Below are positions 6,788 through 13,336 of a stretch of 13,336 nucleotides of DNA, piece after piece. Source of the stretch: JANLUX01 sp031409815 (GTDB lineage Bacteria; Bacteroidota; Bacteroidia; AKYH767-A; OLB10); the NCBI GenBank assembly GCA_031409815.1, contig JANNXV010000245.1:1-13336 (forward strand). Direction: 5' to 3'. Made by a program: the position numbers and the translations under genes. Every line of letters starts with the position of its first letter. Position 1 is the first letter of the stretch. The notes beneath the pieces are model-generated. The model was not told the DNA's origin. It did no database searches and saw only the letters and a list, made by a program, of their open reading frames with translations.

Positions 6788-7180
6788 TTAGTTACTAATT
6801 TTCTTTATGGTATAAGTTCCGATATCTGCGGTGCCTGATTTTGGTATATCAATCTGCTTGATTATAGCCTCTTTGCTTGATGTGGATACATCGCTGTATA
6901 CGTAAATGGAATAACTGCCCTTGCGAAGGTATTTGAATTCAAATACCCCATCAGGTCCTGTTCTTGTTCTATTACCGTATGACACTTCATCACCATAAAT
7001 AATATAAACATCTTGCTCAGAAGCCCACCTATCTTTGGTAGAGTCGTGAAAGCTAAGTATATATTTTTCTTCCCATACTTTTCCTACGATGGAGGTTTGT
7101 CCTCCTTCTCCCGGGCCTTTTTTACAAGCTGTAATTGTAACGATTAACAAAGTCGCTAGGTATAATATTTTTATTCTCAT
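6788..7180 (-). CDS. Lipoprotein with carboxypeptidase-regulatory-like beta-sandwich domain
   Basis: From the ATG at 7178-7180 the product is 130 residues with a short lipoprotein signal peptide ending TITAC, so Cys19 is the probable lipidated residue, followed by a flexible KKGPGEGG linker. The mature part (about residues 29-126) matches the carboxypeptidase regulatory-like/transthyretin-like pattern: IVGKVW, VYIIYG, TRTGPDGVFEFKYLRKGSY, SIYVYS. Such domains are non-catalytic beta sandwiches common in Bacteroidota envelope proteins. An upstream TTG would add four residues, but the ATG gives the better signal peptide and sits 1 nt after the stop of the preceding gene (TAATATG). Whether it faces the periplasm or the cell surface cannot be decided. 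It is the second gene of the six-gene operon. Confidence 0.8.
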   Translation of the reverse strand: MRIKILYLATLLIVTITACKKGPGEGGQTSIVGKVWEEKYILSFHDSTKDRWASEQDVYIIYGDEVSYGNRTRTGPDGVFEFKYLRKGSYSIYVYSDVSTSSKEAIIKQIDIPKSGTADIGTYTIKKISN

Positions 7181-7181
7181 A

Positions 7182-8858
7182 TTAATCAGCAATAATAAAT
7201 TTCCCGTTTGTTAAAATAATATTCTTTTCAAGAGACACTATTTCGAATAGATAAATTCCACTATTAAGTTTGTTTCTGTTAACTACAAAATCTGACCCAT
7301 TTTGATTTACATCTGTTATTAGTGTATTGCCCAGCGCGTCTTTAATTCTTATTTCAGTGTTGAGTAGCGAAACACCCGGAACTGATATAGTGATTATTGT
7401 ACTGAATGGATTTGGAAAGCATTTGCTCCTATTAGGCGCGATTTGTTCTTTTATTCCAACCGCATTTCCATTTGAGTACAAATGATGGGCATAAATATCA
7501 AAGTTGTTGTTCACTCTTTTATCCTGCCAGGTAAATATACAACCTCCGTTTCCATCTTCTACATTTTTTGGGCTGGTTTGGCTGTTCGCAGCGGTTCCTA
7601 CCCAATTGCCTCCGTTTAACCAAAGCACGGTTCCACTTGAGTCTATATGCTGCGCCCTAATATCCCAACTGCCATTAGTTGAATCTTGCCAGACAATTAT
7701 AGATCCACCACTTCCGTCTCCAACATTATTTGGGTTTAGTTGCGGTGCAATACCTGTTGCAATTGCCACACCATTGTTTGTCCATTGCACAATTCCGGAA
7801 GCATTTACTCTTTGGGCAAAAATGTCAAAATTCAGGTTACGGTTATCTTTCCATGAAATTATTGCTCCATTGATTGCGTCAGTCGTAATGTCAAGTGCAC
7901 TTTGATTGTCAGGTGCACTGCAAATTACAATGCCATTGTTTGCCCACTGTACACCTCCCGATGCTGCTACCCGCTGTGCATAAATATTATAATCGTTTCC
8001 ATTTCTTTTATCCTGCCAGGCAATAATTGCTCCTCCTGCACCATCTGATTCTATTTTAGGATTATTTTGTGTGTCGGCACTGTTAGAAATCACAATTCCA
8101 TTCGGGGTCCATTGAACCATGCCTAGCAAATCGATACTTTGAGCATAGATGTCGTAATTATTTGTGTTGCGATAGTCCTGCCAAGTAATAAAGGCTCCAC
8201 CTGCATCGTTGATAGCAATGCGCGCATTAATTTGCGAAAGTATGGCATTGCAAACAGGCACTCCGTTAGCACTCCATAAGGTGGTTCCATTGTCGTTTAC
8301 TCGTTGAGCATAAATATCCCAAAACCCGTTTGAAGAATCCTGCCATACAATAATGGCGCCTCCGGAATTGTCAGCAACCAAGTGTGGATCTTGTTGTGCA
8401 TTGGGTTTGCTAACAACGGGCACTCCATTTATTGCCCACAAAATATTTCCGGTTGAATCAATTCTTTGAGCAAAAATATCGCGGTCACCATTGCGTTCAT
8501 CTGTCCAGGTAATGATAGCACCACCTGAACCATCTGCTACCAACACAGGTGTACTTTGGTCTGCAGCATTAGTGCATATAGCCACTCCATTTGCAGTCCA
8601 TCGGGTATAACCAAACTGGTCAATTCGTTGCACATAAACATCGGCAATATTTTGTGATGCATCATTGCGGTAATCAACCCAAACAATTATAGCACCATTA
8701 TGTGAGTCGGATACAATGCGTACATCCTGTTGATTGTTGGGCTGCAAACAAACTGCCGTGTTGATTGCATCATTGGTGTTCCACTGCGAAAAACTTTGAG
8801 CACTGCTTATTATAAGAATTGCAATTAAGATAAATTGTGAAACGGATTTTAAATTCAT
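7182..8858 (-). CDS. T9SS-sorted repeat protein, probable eight-bladed beta-propeller
   Basis: The 558-residue product has a signal peptide (about 1-24), a repeat region and a T9SS type A sorting domain (about 476-558: FPNPFSTIITI, DALGNTLI, SGIYLFEI). Each repeat reads approximately GGAIIxWQDxRN, then DIYAQRV, then G..xW..NGV. The GGA element recurs near residues 56, 114, 168, 222, 277, 332, 386 and 440, a 54-55-residue period (58 for the first). The repeat tryptophans sit near 26, 87, 141, 195, 250, 305, 359 and 413. The last copy lacks its second half while the N-terminus (W26 to Q43) supplies just that half, the classic propeller ring closure. It should be exported to the cell surface or medium. 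It is the first gene of the six-gene operon. The ligand is unknown and no catalytic motif is visible. Confidence 0.85.
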   Translation of the reverse strand: MNLKSVSQFILIAILIISSAQSFSQWNTNDAINTAVCLQPNNQQDVRIVSDSHNGAIIVWVDYRNDASQNIADVYVQRIDQFGYTRWTANGVAICTNAADQSTPVLVADGSGGAIITWTDERNGDRDIFAQRIDSTGNILWAINGVPVVSKPNAQQDPHLVADNSGGAIIVWQDSSNGFWDIYAQRVNDNGTTLWSANGVPVCNAILSQINARIAINDAGGAFITWQDYRNTNNYDIYAQSIDLLGMVQWTPNGIVISNSADTQNNPKIESDGAGGAIIAWQDKRNGNDYNIYAQRVAASGGVQWANNGIVICSAPDNQSALDITTDAINGAIISWKDNRNLNFDIFAQRVNASGIVQWTNNGVAIATGIAPQLNPNNVGDGSGGSIIVWQDSTNGSWDIRAQHIDSSGTVLWLNGGNWVGTAANSQTSPKNVEDGNGGCIFTWQDKRVNNNFDIYAHHLYSNGNAVGIKEQIAPNRSKCFPNPFSTIITISVPGVSLLNTEIRIKDALGNTLITDVNQNGSDFVVNRNKLNSGIYLFEIVSLEKNIILTNGKFIIAD

Positions 8859-9005
8859 TTTTATTGGATCTTCGTGATTTTGAAATTAGAAAATGATTTT
8901 TGATACCACCTCTTTTATGGCCATATAAGTTTAAAATTCAATTGCAATAGGAACAATGAATGACCTGTGTCAATTTATTTAATAACCTAAAGAAGGTGTT
9001 TTGAA

Positions 9006-9016
9006 TGTGTTACACA
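9006..9016. promoter_or_regulatory. 11-bp palindrome next to a -7-like element, possible operator
   Basis: TGTGTTACACA is a perfect palindrome around a central T. On the minus strand a perfect TAnnTTTG match (TAATTTTG, positions 9015-9022) lies beside it, so a transcript towards the six-gene operon could begin inside the palindrome, about 150 nt before the first ATG. A second TAATTTTG lies at 9056-9063. No matching -33 box is clear. Chance occurrence in AT-rich DNA is quite possible. Confidence 0.25.
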
Positions 9017-9150
9017 AAATTAACAATTTATTAATATTCGCTAAGTCGTGTAAATCAAAATTAAGGTAGTCTTATCAGCCAACTTCCAACAAAGTATGCT
9101 GATGATATAATTTGAACCGAATAGTGTTTAGTTTAAAATACAAACCTTTA

Positions 9151-9972
9151 TTAAAAAGTATATTCAAAAACATTGCCTTTACGGTTCATATAGTGTTTGA
9201 TGTTAACACATAGCACGGGAATCTGTGATTCATTGGCAACTAACTTTTGTTCATCAACACCCATAATGTAATCGGTAAGATTGGTTTCGGGGTCGATGGT
9301 GGTTACTATCATATCAGCTTCATTACTGTTGGCATGTTTTAATACTTCTTTATACTTAGATGATGAGTAAGTACCGGATTCTACAAATAAAATTTTATTG
9401 TCACTTAAATACGATTTGAAATAGGCAAGATTATTATCAATTCTTCTTTGAATATGTTCGTCCTTCGTTTCTTGTGTTACAAGATAAAAAGTGGCATTAA
9501 ATTTTTCGTTGAGTGTTTGTAATAAGGGTAGTAGTTGTTTTACTTCACGTGTAAAATCAATAGGTATCAGAATTTTTTTAACAGGCTTATAAGGTTTTTG
9601 CTGCACTACTATATAGGGAGTAGCTGAGTTGGTTATTACTTTCATAGCCTTGCTACCTAATATGCGCTGCATACCCAATATGCCATGTGTGCCCATCACT
9701 ATAAGGCTTGCCTCAAGTTCAGTGGCAATGCTGCCAATTTCATCAAATATGTTGCCCGGCTTTATCGATGTTTCTAACCGACTGCTTGTTACAGTTTTGT
9801 ATTGGTAGGCTAAACTGTTAAGTTTGGTTGTTGCATCGGTTATTTCTTTTTCAGCTGCCACCACATGAAAAAGGATAATATTGGTAACACCTAGTACATC
9901 TGTTAAACCAATGGCATATTTTAAAGCATTTTCAGTGACAGGGGTAAAATCGATAGGAACAAGAATTTTCAT
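9151..9972 (-). CDS. Tandem-domain universal stress protein (UspA family)
   Basis: The 273-residue product contains two Usp domains, about residues 1-125 and 132-258. Both begin with the typical strand and Asp: KILVPIDFT at 2-10 and KKILIPIDFT at 132-141. Domain 1 has the nucleotide-binding loop MGTHGILGMQRILGS at 93-107. In ATP-binding Usps this reads G-x2-G-x9-G-S/T; here there are eight residues between the second and third Gly, one fewer. Domain 2 lacks a recognisable G-x2-G loop, having only TTIDPETN in that position. The protein is cytoplasmic with no signal peptide. Tandem Usps of this length are common in Bacteroidota and associated with stress or growth arrest. It appears monocistronic, with its own -7 element at 9995-10002. 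ATP binding by domain 1 is plausible but not certain. Confidence 0.9.
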   Translation of the reverse strand: MKILVPIDFTPVTENALKYAIGLTDVLGVTNIILFHVVAAEKEITDATTKLNSLAYQYKTVTSSRLETSIKPGNIFDEIGSIATELEASLIVMGTHGILGMQRILGSKAMKVITNSATPYIVVQQKPYKPVKKILIPIDFTREVKQLLPLLQTLNEKFNATFYLVTQETKDEHIQRRIDNNLAYFKSYLSDNKILFVESGTYSSSKYKEVLKHANSNEADMIVTTIDPETNLTDYIMGVDEQKLVANESQIPVLCVNIKHYMNRKGNVFEYTF

Positions 9973-9994
9973 AGTTAACAGGGCAAGTTGGTTG

Positions 9995-10002
9995 CAAATA
10001 TA
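9995..10002 (-). promoter_or_regulatory. Bacteroidota -7 element (TATATTTG) for the universal stress protein
   Basis: The minus strand reads TATATTTG, an exact TAnnTTTG match, ending 22 nt before the ATG. That gives a short leader of roughly 15-20 nt, a common arrangement. The expected -33 TTTG box at 19-21 nt spacing is not clearly present (a TTTT run lies there). Confidence 0.55.
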
Positions 10003-10106
10003 AGCCTTAGTTTTAATAAAAAAGGATGAGCATTTTTCGCTTTTATAGCAAGTTTTTTCTTGTATTGATTTAGAGCAACGATGGAACTGGCTTACTTACT
10101 TGCTAC

Positions 10107-10149
10107 AAAAAAAATCCCCCACCAATAATTGGATGAGGGATTTTTTTTT
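10107..10149. terminator. Bidirectional A/T-flanked hairpin terminator
   Basis: An A8-TCCC arm (10107-10118) pairs with GGGA-T8 (10137-10148), with a T tract to 10149. Inside, CCAA and TTGG form a small inner stem around TAA. Because A and T tracts flank both sides it can act in either direction. On the minus strand it is the second of two terminators after the 461-residue surface-protein gene, and it shields the universal stress protein gene from read-through. Confidence 0.75.
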
Positions 10150-10162
10150 GCTTTAACCCAAC

Positions 10163-10191
10163 AAAAAACCCCGATCTGTGTGACCGGGGTT
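10163..10191 (-). terminator. Rho-independent terminator of the 461-residue surface-protein gene
   Basis: On the minus strand AACCCCG (10191-10185) pairs with CGGGGTT (10173-10167) across an 11-nt loop, and six T follow (10168-10163). It lies about 32 nt after the stop codon at 10223 in the correct orientation, a textbook intrinsic terminator with a five-GC-pair core. Confidence 0.85.
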
Positions 10192-10222
10192 CATCGCAAA
10201 TTGTTTTGGATTTTATGTGTTG

Positions 10223-11608
10223 CTATTTCGCGATTTCAAATGCTTTTACTGATAGTACTTTTCCATCCTGCTCAACGCTTACAAAATATTTGCCGTTGGC
10301 AAGTTTCAGGTTATTTACATCAATCAAGTTAACACCTGCGTTTACTTTTACGGTGCTTAGCACTGCCATTTGCTGGCCGGTTAAGCTGCGCACATGCAAT
10401 GCGACAGTGCCTTGCTTTTGCATAGTTAACTCCACTGCAAAGTTACCTTTGCTCGGGTTTGGATAAACAGCATTAATGCCATCGGCTTTAAGATTTTCGG
10501 CAATAGCGGTGGCCGAAGTTCCCACCCGAAGCGAGTAGGTAATATCGCTTTCAAACGTATAGCCGCCAAAATCTTCTTCTAAACGCAAGGCAACAATATA
10601 CGGCAAATCGCGTCCTTGTGTAATATCGGGCATCCAGCTAAAAGTTCCGTTTGCCTGGCCCGGTGTGTTTACTACTGTAAAGGTGGCCGGGTTGGTATAC
10701 ATTACCAATGGCTCGCCATGCGCAGTTATGTTTACGGTGTTATTATCATTATCAACACAACCAATACTCAAAGTAAAGGCATTGCCCGGTGTAATGGTAT
10801 ACGATTTTCCGCTGTAGGGGAAAGTGTTGCTGCTTCCGCTGGCAATAACTGGGCTGTTGAGCGAATTAATTACTATAATCTGCATATCTCTGCGTATTTC
10901 GCCAATCTTAAAACCACCTCTGTATTCGCTCACTAAAACCGACACCTCAAAATAGCCTAACAAATTTGGCAAAAACGAAATTTCACCGGTTGCGGTGTTC
11001 ATGGTAAATGGAGAACCCGGATCGCTTGATGGAATGGTATAACCTGTTACAAAAGCACCACCTGTGGTTAATGGAGTATCCAAAGCCCACACCAACGAGT
11101 CGCCATCCAAATCAAATGGCAATGGATTGTAATTGAAGGCAACATTTAATTGTGCAATAGGTATAGGAGGGTTTAAGAAAACCGGTGACGAATTGGTGGG
11201 ATCAACCAACAAGGTATTGTGCAAGTGAAACGACTCGCCACATGGGTTAGCCAAATTCAATAGCGCACAATTTCTACAACAGTCTTCATACCACACATCA
11301 TAATTTCCGGCAGCCGGAAACGTAATGGTATCGGTATATACATACTCTTCAACCCCGTTTCCAAAATTAACCGCAGCAGCAGCATACACCATATTGTTTT
11401 GGGTCCATGTACCAGCCAAATCGGTATAGTAAAAGGTGGTAAGGGTAGTCATTGGAACACCCATAGTATCGCGATAAGCAGTTAAAGTAACCTCATATGT
11501 CAGGTTACCAATGTTGCGCGAAGTCATTTGTCCGCCCATCAAATGGGTAGCAAATGTGCATGAGCAACTCATCACAAGCAGTGCAATAAAAAGTAGATTT
11601 TTTTTCAT
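10223..11608 (-). CDS. T9SS-sorted surface protein with Ig/cadherin-like domains
   Basis: The 461-residue product has a signal peptide (about 1-20), an N-terminal domain starting THLMGGQMTSRNIGNLTYEV and continuing LTAYRD (about 21-140), two Ig/cadherin-like domains (about 141-250 and 255-362) and a T9SS type A sorting domain (about 378-461: VYPNPSKGNF, RSLTGQQM, NGKYFVSV). The N-terminal pattern H-x-x-G-G followed by Y-x-V-x-L-x-x-Y-R-D is a recurrent module in large Bacteroidota surface and gliding-associated proteins. The cluster C110, C111, C114, C123 suggests disulfides outside the cell. The first Ig-like domain carries FDLDGDSLVW, a cadherin-like acidic motif that could bind calcium. 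The protein should be displayed on or released from the surface. It has its own terminators and is divergent from the adhesin-like gene. Function is probably adhesion, but no ligand is evident. Confidence 0.85.
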   Translation of the reverse strand: MKKNLLFIALLVMSCSCTFATHLMGGQMTSRNIGNLTYEVTLTAYRDTMGVPMTTLTTFYYTDLAGTWTQNNMVYAAAAVNFGNGVEEYVYTDTITFPAAGNYDVWYEDCCRNCALLNLANPCGESFHLHNTLLVDPTNSSPVFLNPPIPIAQLNVAFNYNPLPFDLDGDSLVWALDTPLTTGGAFVTGYTIPSSDPGSPFTMNTATGEISFLPNLLGYFEVSVLVSEYRGGFKIGEIRRDMQIIVINSLNSPVIASGSSNTFPYSGKSYTITPGNAFTLSIGCVDNDNNTVNITAHGEPLVMYTNPATFTVVNTPGQANGTFSWMPDITQGRDLPYIVALRLEEDFGGYTFESDITYSLRVGTSATAIAENLKADGINAVYPNPSKGNFAVELTMQKQGTVALHVRSLTGQQMAVLSTVKVNAGVNLIDVNNLKLANGKYFVSVEQDGKVLSVKAFEIAK

Positions 11609-11832
11609 GGTTTTTGTAACTGTTTTTGAGTGATTGATAATGTAAATATAATAATATAATTTAATTAATGGATTATTAATTTAAATTATAGAAGCTTTAA
11701 AGGGATGACGTATTTTATCTAGATAGGGTTGCATCGGTTGATAAATTATTTTTATTTCATACGATTGTTAACCCTCAAACGCAATCAACAAAAAAATTTA
11801 TGTTAATTTGCTTACTATATAAACTTAAAGCT
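11609..11832. promoter_or_regulatory. Divergent intergenic promoter region between two surface-protein genes
   Basis: This 224-bp AT-rich gap separates two genes transcribed away from each other, so it should hold both promoters. Plus strand: TTAATTTG at 11803-11810 matches TAnnTTTG at 7 of 8 positions and ends 22 nt before the ATG at 11833. Minus strand: TATATTTA (11650-11643) also matches 7 of 8 and lies 34 nt before the ATG at 11608. Neither has a clear -33 TTTG box. No strong operator palindrome is visible. Confidence 0.45.
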
Positions 11833-13336
11833 ATGAGGTTATTTTTAAAATTTACAGTATGGTTGGTGTTATCGCAAGGTATTGCCAAAGCGCAAGTGCT
11901 CTCCGAAAATTTTGACGGAGGCTCCGTTAGCATGAGTTCATCGGGCAGTGCCGGATTTATAGTTACCAATGCCTATGCGCAAACCAATCCAAATAGTGCA
12001 TTGGGTACGTTTACCGCAAGTGGTACATCCGCTTTAACATCGGCCAACTTTTCAACCATTGGCAGCACCAACATTACGTTGCAATTTAATCACATCTGCA
12101 AAACATCTTTCTTCGATTCGTGCCTCATCGAACTTTCCACCAATAGTGGCACCACCTGGACCCCACTCAATAGTACCACGTGTACTTATTTGGGAGCTTC
12201 CACCAATTTTGGCACCACCAAATGGTTTGGTGCATTTAGCTATGCATTGTGGGATGTAAATAACCCTGCCACTATGAGTGATACCTGGTGGAAAACCGAA
12301 GTGTTCGATATCTCGAACCTGTGTGCAAACCAGGCAGCGGTGCGCATTCGTTTTAGAGCAAAGGATAATAATAATAATGGTTTAGAGGGTTTTTATGGTT
12401 GGCTGATTGACGATGTGGTGGTGACTGCCGCTGGCTGCGAACAAATTGTTCCAACAATAAATGTGTTACAAGGTCCGGTAGGTAATATGGTGGTACCCGT
12501 AAACACGATAGTTTATGCCTACGTAACAGATAATTCAGGTGCTATACTTACTCAACAGTTAAATTACTCATTCAATGGCTCATCGTTTTTTGCATTACCA
12601 TTTAATAATATTTCTGATAGTACCTATATTGGTTATTTACCCAATGTGAATGTGGGCGATACCGTGTGCTGGTTTGCTACCGCTACCGACTCGTGTTTAA
12701 ATACCAAAACCACACCCACACAATGCTACTATGGTGTAGCTGCGCTTTGCGATACATTTCCTCCAACATTTAATTTAATTGCCGGTCCGCAAAACCTATC
12801 ATCACCTGCAGCCGATTCGGTGGTAACTGGTATTTATGATAATACGTTTATCATTGTTAATCCGGTGTTGATGTATCAGGTTAATGGCGGGGCTTTTATC
12901 TCCCTACCGTTAGTAAATACCATAGCAAGCCGCTTTGATGGTTTGCTGCCTGCAGTAAATGATGGCGACACTGTTTGTTGGAAAATGCAAGCCAGCGACA
13001 CTTGCGGCAATATAGGCACATCGCCGCTGTATTGTTTTATAGCCTTAGCGCCCAAAACATTGCCTTATGCTGATCATTTTGATTCAGGCAGTTTAGGATG
13101 GCAATCAACTGCAAATATTTTGGGAGCTTCCATGTGGCAATTGGGTATGCCTGCTTTTGGTTTAACCACCGGCACACACAGTGGCAACAGTGCCTGGGAT
13201 GTGGAATTAAACATGGCTTATACCGGCTACAGTTATTGCCTGCTCACTTCGCCCATATTTGATTTAACTGGCGATACCAATGCCACTGTATCGTTTTGGC
13301 AAAATTATTATTCCGAAGCTAATTGGGATGGCGTTC
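11833..13336 (+). CDS. Large secreted adhesin-like protein (partial, runs off the right edge)
   Basis: An uninterrupted frame of 501 codons runs from the ATG at 11833 to the window end. Residues 1-20 form a signal peptide (cleavage likely before QVLSENF). Residues 25 to about 198 look like a jelly-roll (MAM/reelin-like) domain: an opening ENFDGG, a central LQFNHICKTS and CLIELSTNSGTTW, and the closing GWLIDDVVV. Two related Ig-like domains follow, each about 103 residues, with matching GP turns and a shared GDTVCW motif 309 bases apart plus paired Cys for disulfides. A second jelly-roll begins near residue 414 (DHFDSGSLGW). A T9SS sorting domain would be expected beyond the edge but is not seen. 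An in-frame (AAT)4 run encodes NNNN near 12367. Adhesion or carbohydrate binding is likely; a protease or other enzyme domain further downstream cannot be excluded. Confidence 0.85.
   Translation, partial: MRLFLKFTVWLVLSQGIAKAQVLSENFDGGSVSMSSSGSAGFIVTNAYAQTNPNSALGTFTASGTSALTSANFSTIGSTNITLQFNHICKTSFFDSCLIELSTNSGTTWTPLNSTTCTYLGASTNFGTTKWFGAFSYALWDVNNPATMSDTWWKTEVFDISNLCANQAAVRIRFRAKDNNNNGLEGFYGWLIDDVVVTAAGCEQIVPTINVLQGPVGNMVVPVNTIVYAYVTDNSGAILTQQLNYSFNGSSFFALPFNNISDSTYIGYLPNVNVGDTVCWFATATDSCLNTKTTPTQCYYGVAALCDTFPPTFNLIAGPQNLSSPAADSVVTGIYDNTFIIVNPVLMYQVNGGAFISLPLVNTIASRFDGLLPAVNDGDTVCWKMQASDTCGNIGTSPLYCFIALAPKTLPYADHFDSGSLGWQSTANILGASMWQLGMPAFGLTTGTHSGNSAWDVELNMAYTGYSYCLLTSPIFDLTGDTNATVSFWQNYYSEANWDGV

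Noticed and set aside
7504..7905. 133-codon plus-strand open frame inside the propeller gene
   Set aside because: It is antisense to several copies of the repeat; the periodic coding sequence keeps the opposite frame open. The repeat protein with signal peptide and sorting domain is clearly the real product.
9072..9105. ATCAGC...GCTGAT hairpin as terminator of the universal stress protein gene
   Set aside because: The loop is 18 nt and no T tract follows on the minus strand, so it does not meet the form of an intrinsic terminator.
10616..10936. 106-codon plus-strand frame, and others at 10129-10466
   Set aside because: They are antisense to the T9SS-sorted Ig-like protein or cross its two terminators; no domain is visible.
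11775..11969. 64-codon minus-strand frame
   Set aside because: It overlaps the promoter and signal-peptide region of the adhesin-like gene on the other strand and has no start context or domain.
1..13336. CRISPR array, tRNA, rRNA, insertion sequence, prophage or classic defence genes
   Set aside because: I saw no regularly spaced repeats, cloverleaf, transposase or terminal inverted repeats, phage structural genes or defence-type domains on either strand.

Overview
The window is AT-rich (individual lines I counted run from about 30 to 50 % GC) and comes from a member of the Bacteroidota that uses the type IX secretion system (T9SS). Three proteins end in the T9SS type A C-terminal sorting domain (a YPNP- or FPNP-type start and a GIY/GKYF strand near the end). 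Genes lack Shine-Dalgarno sequences, several start sites have a Bacteroidota-type TAnnTTTG -7 element upstream, and surface proteins dominate. I cannot name a genus.

Left part (1-3730). The first 456 bases hold no intact gene, but a plus-strand remnant of the C-terminus of an alpha/beta hydrolase lies at 236-360, frameshifted in an A9 run. Three minus-strand genes follow in transcription order from 2775: a T9SS-sorted secreted protein, a 62-residue two-helix membrane protein and a DinB/DUF1569-like protein. An intergenic stretch carries a -7 element and a strong hairpin terminator that could delimit a roughly 50-nt RNA. Next come a GNAT acetyltransferase and, just upstream of it, a 53-residue protein of unknown function.

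Centre (4121-8858). Six minus-strand genes are packed with gaps of -26 to +36 nt and look like one operon. In transcription order they are: a T9SS-exported protein made of 54-55-residue repeats, probably an eight-bladed propeller; a lipoprotein with a carboxypeptidase-regulatory-like fold; a secreted protein with 26-residue YD-like repeats; a VTC/CYTH-type polyphosphate-polymerase-like protein; a DUF4956 membrane protein; and a DUF2490 outer-membrane barrel. VTC plus DUF4956 is a known bacterial pairing. The coupling to three exported proteins and a barrel is the most interesting arrangement here and suggests a membrane-linked polyanion or envelope function, which is inference.

Right part (9151-13336). 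A two-domain universal stress protein has a well-placed -7 element. Two tandem hairpin terminators then close a minus-strand T9SS-sorted Ig/cadherin-like surface protein. Divergent from it, a large secreted adhesin-like gene starts at 11833 and runs off the right edge. It has a jelly-roll-like domain, two 103-residue tandem Ig-like domains and the start of a second jelly-roll.

Several start codons are set to the in-frame ATG that gives a proper signal peptide, rather than to an upstream TTG.
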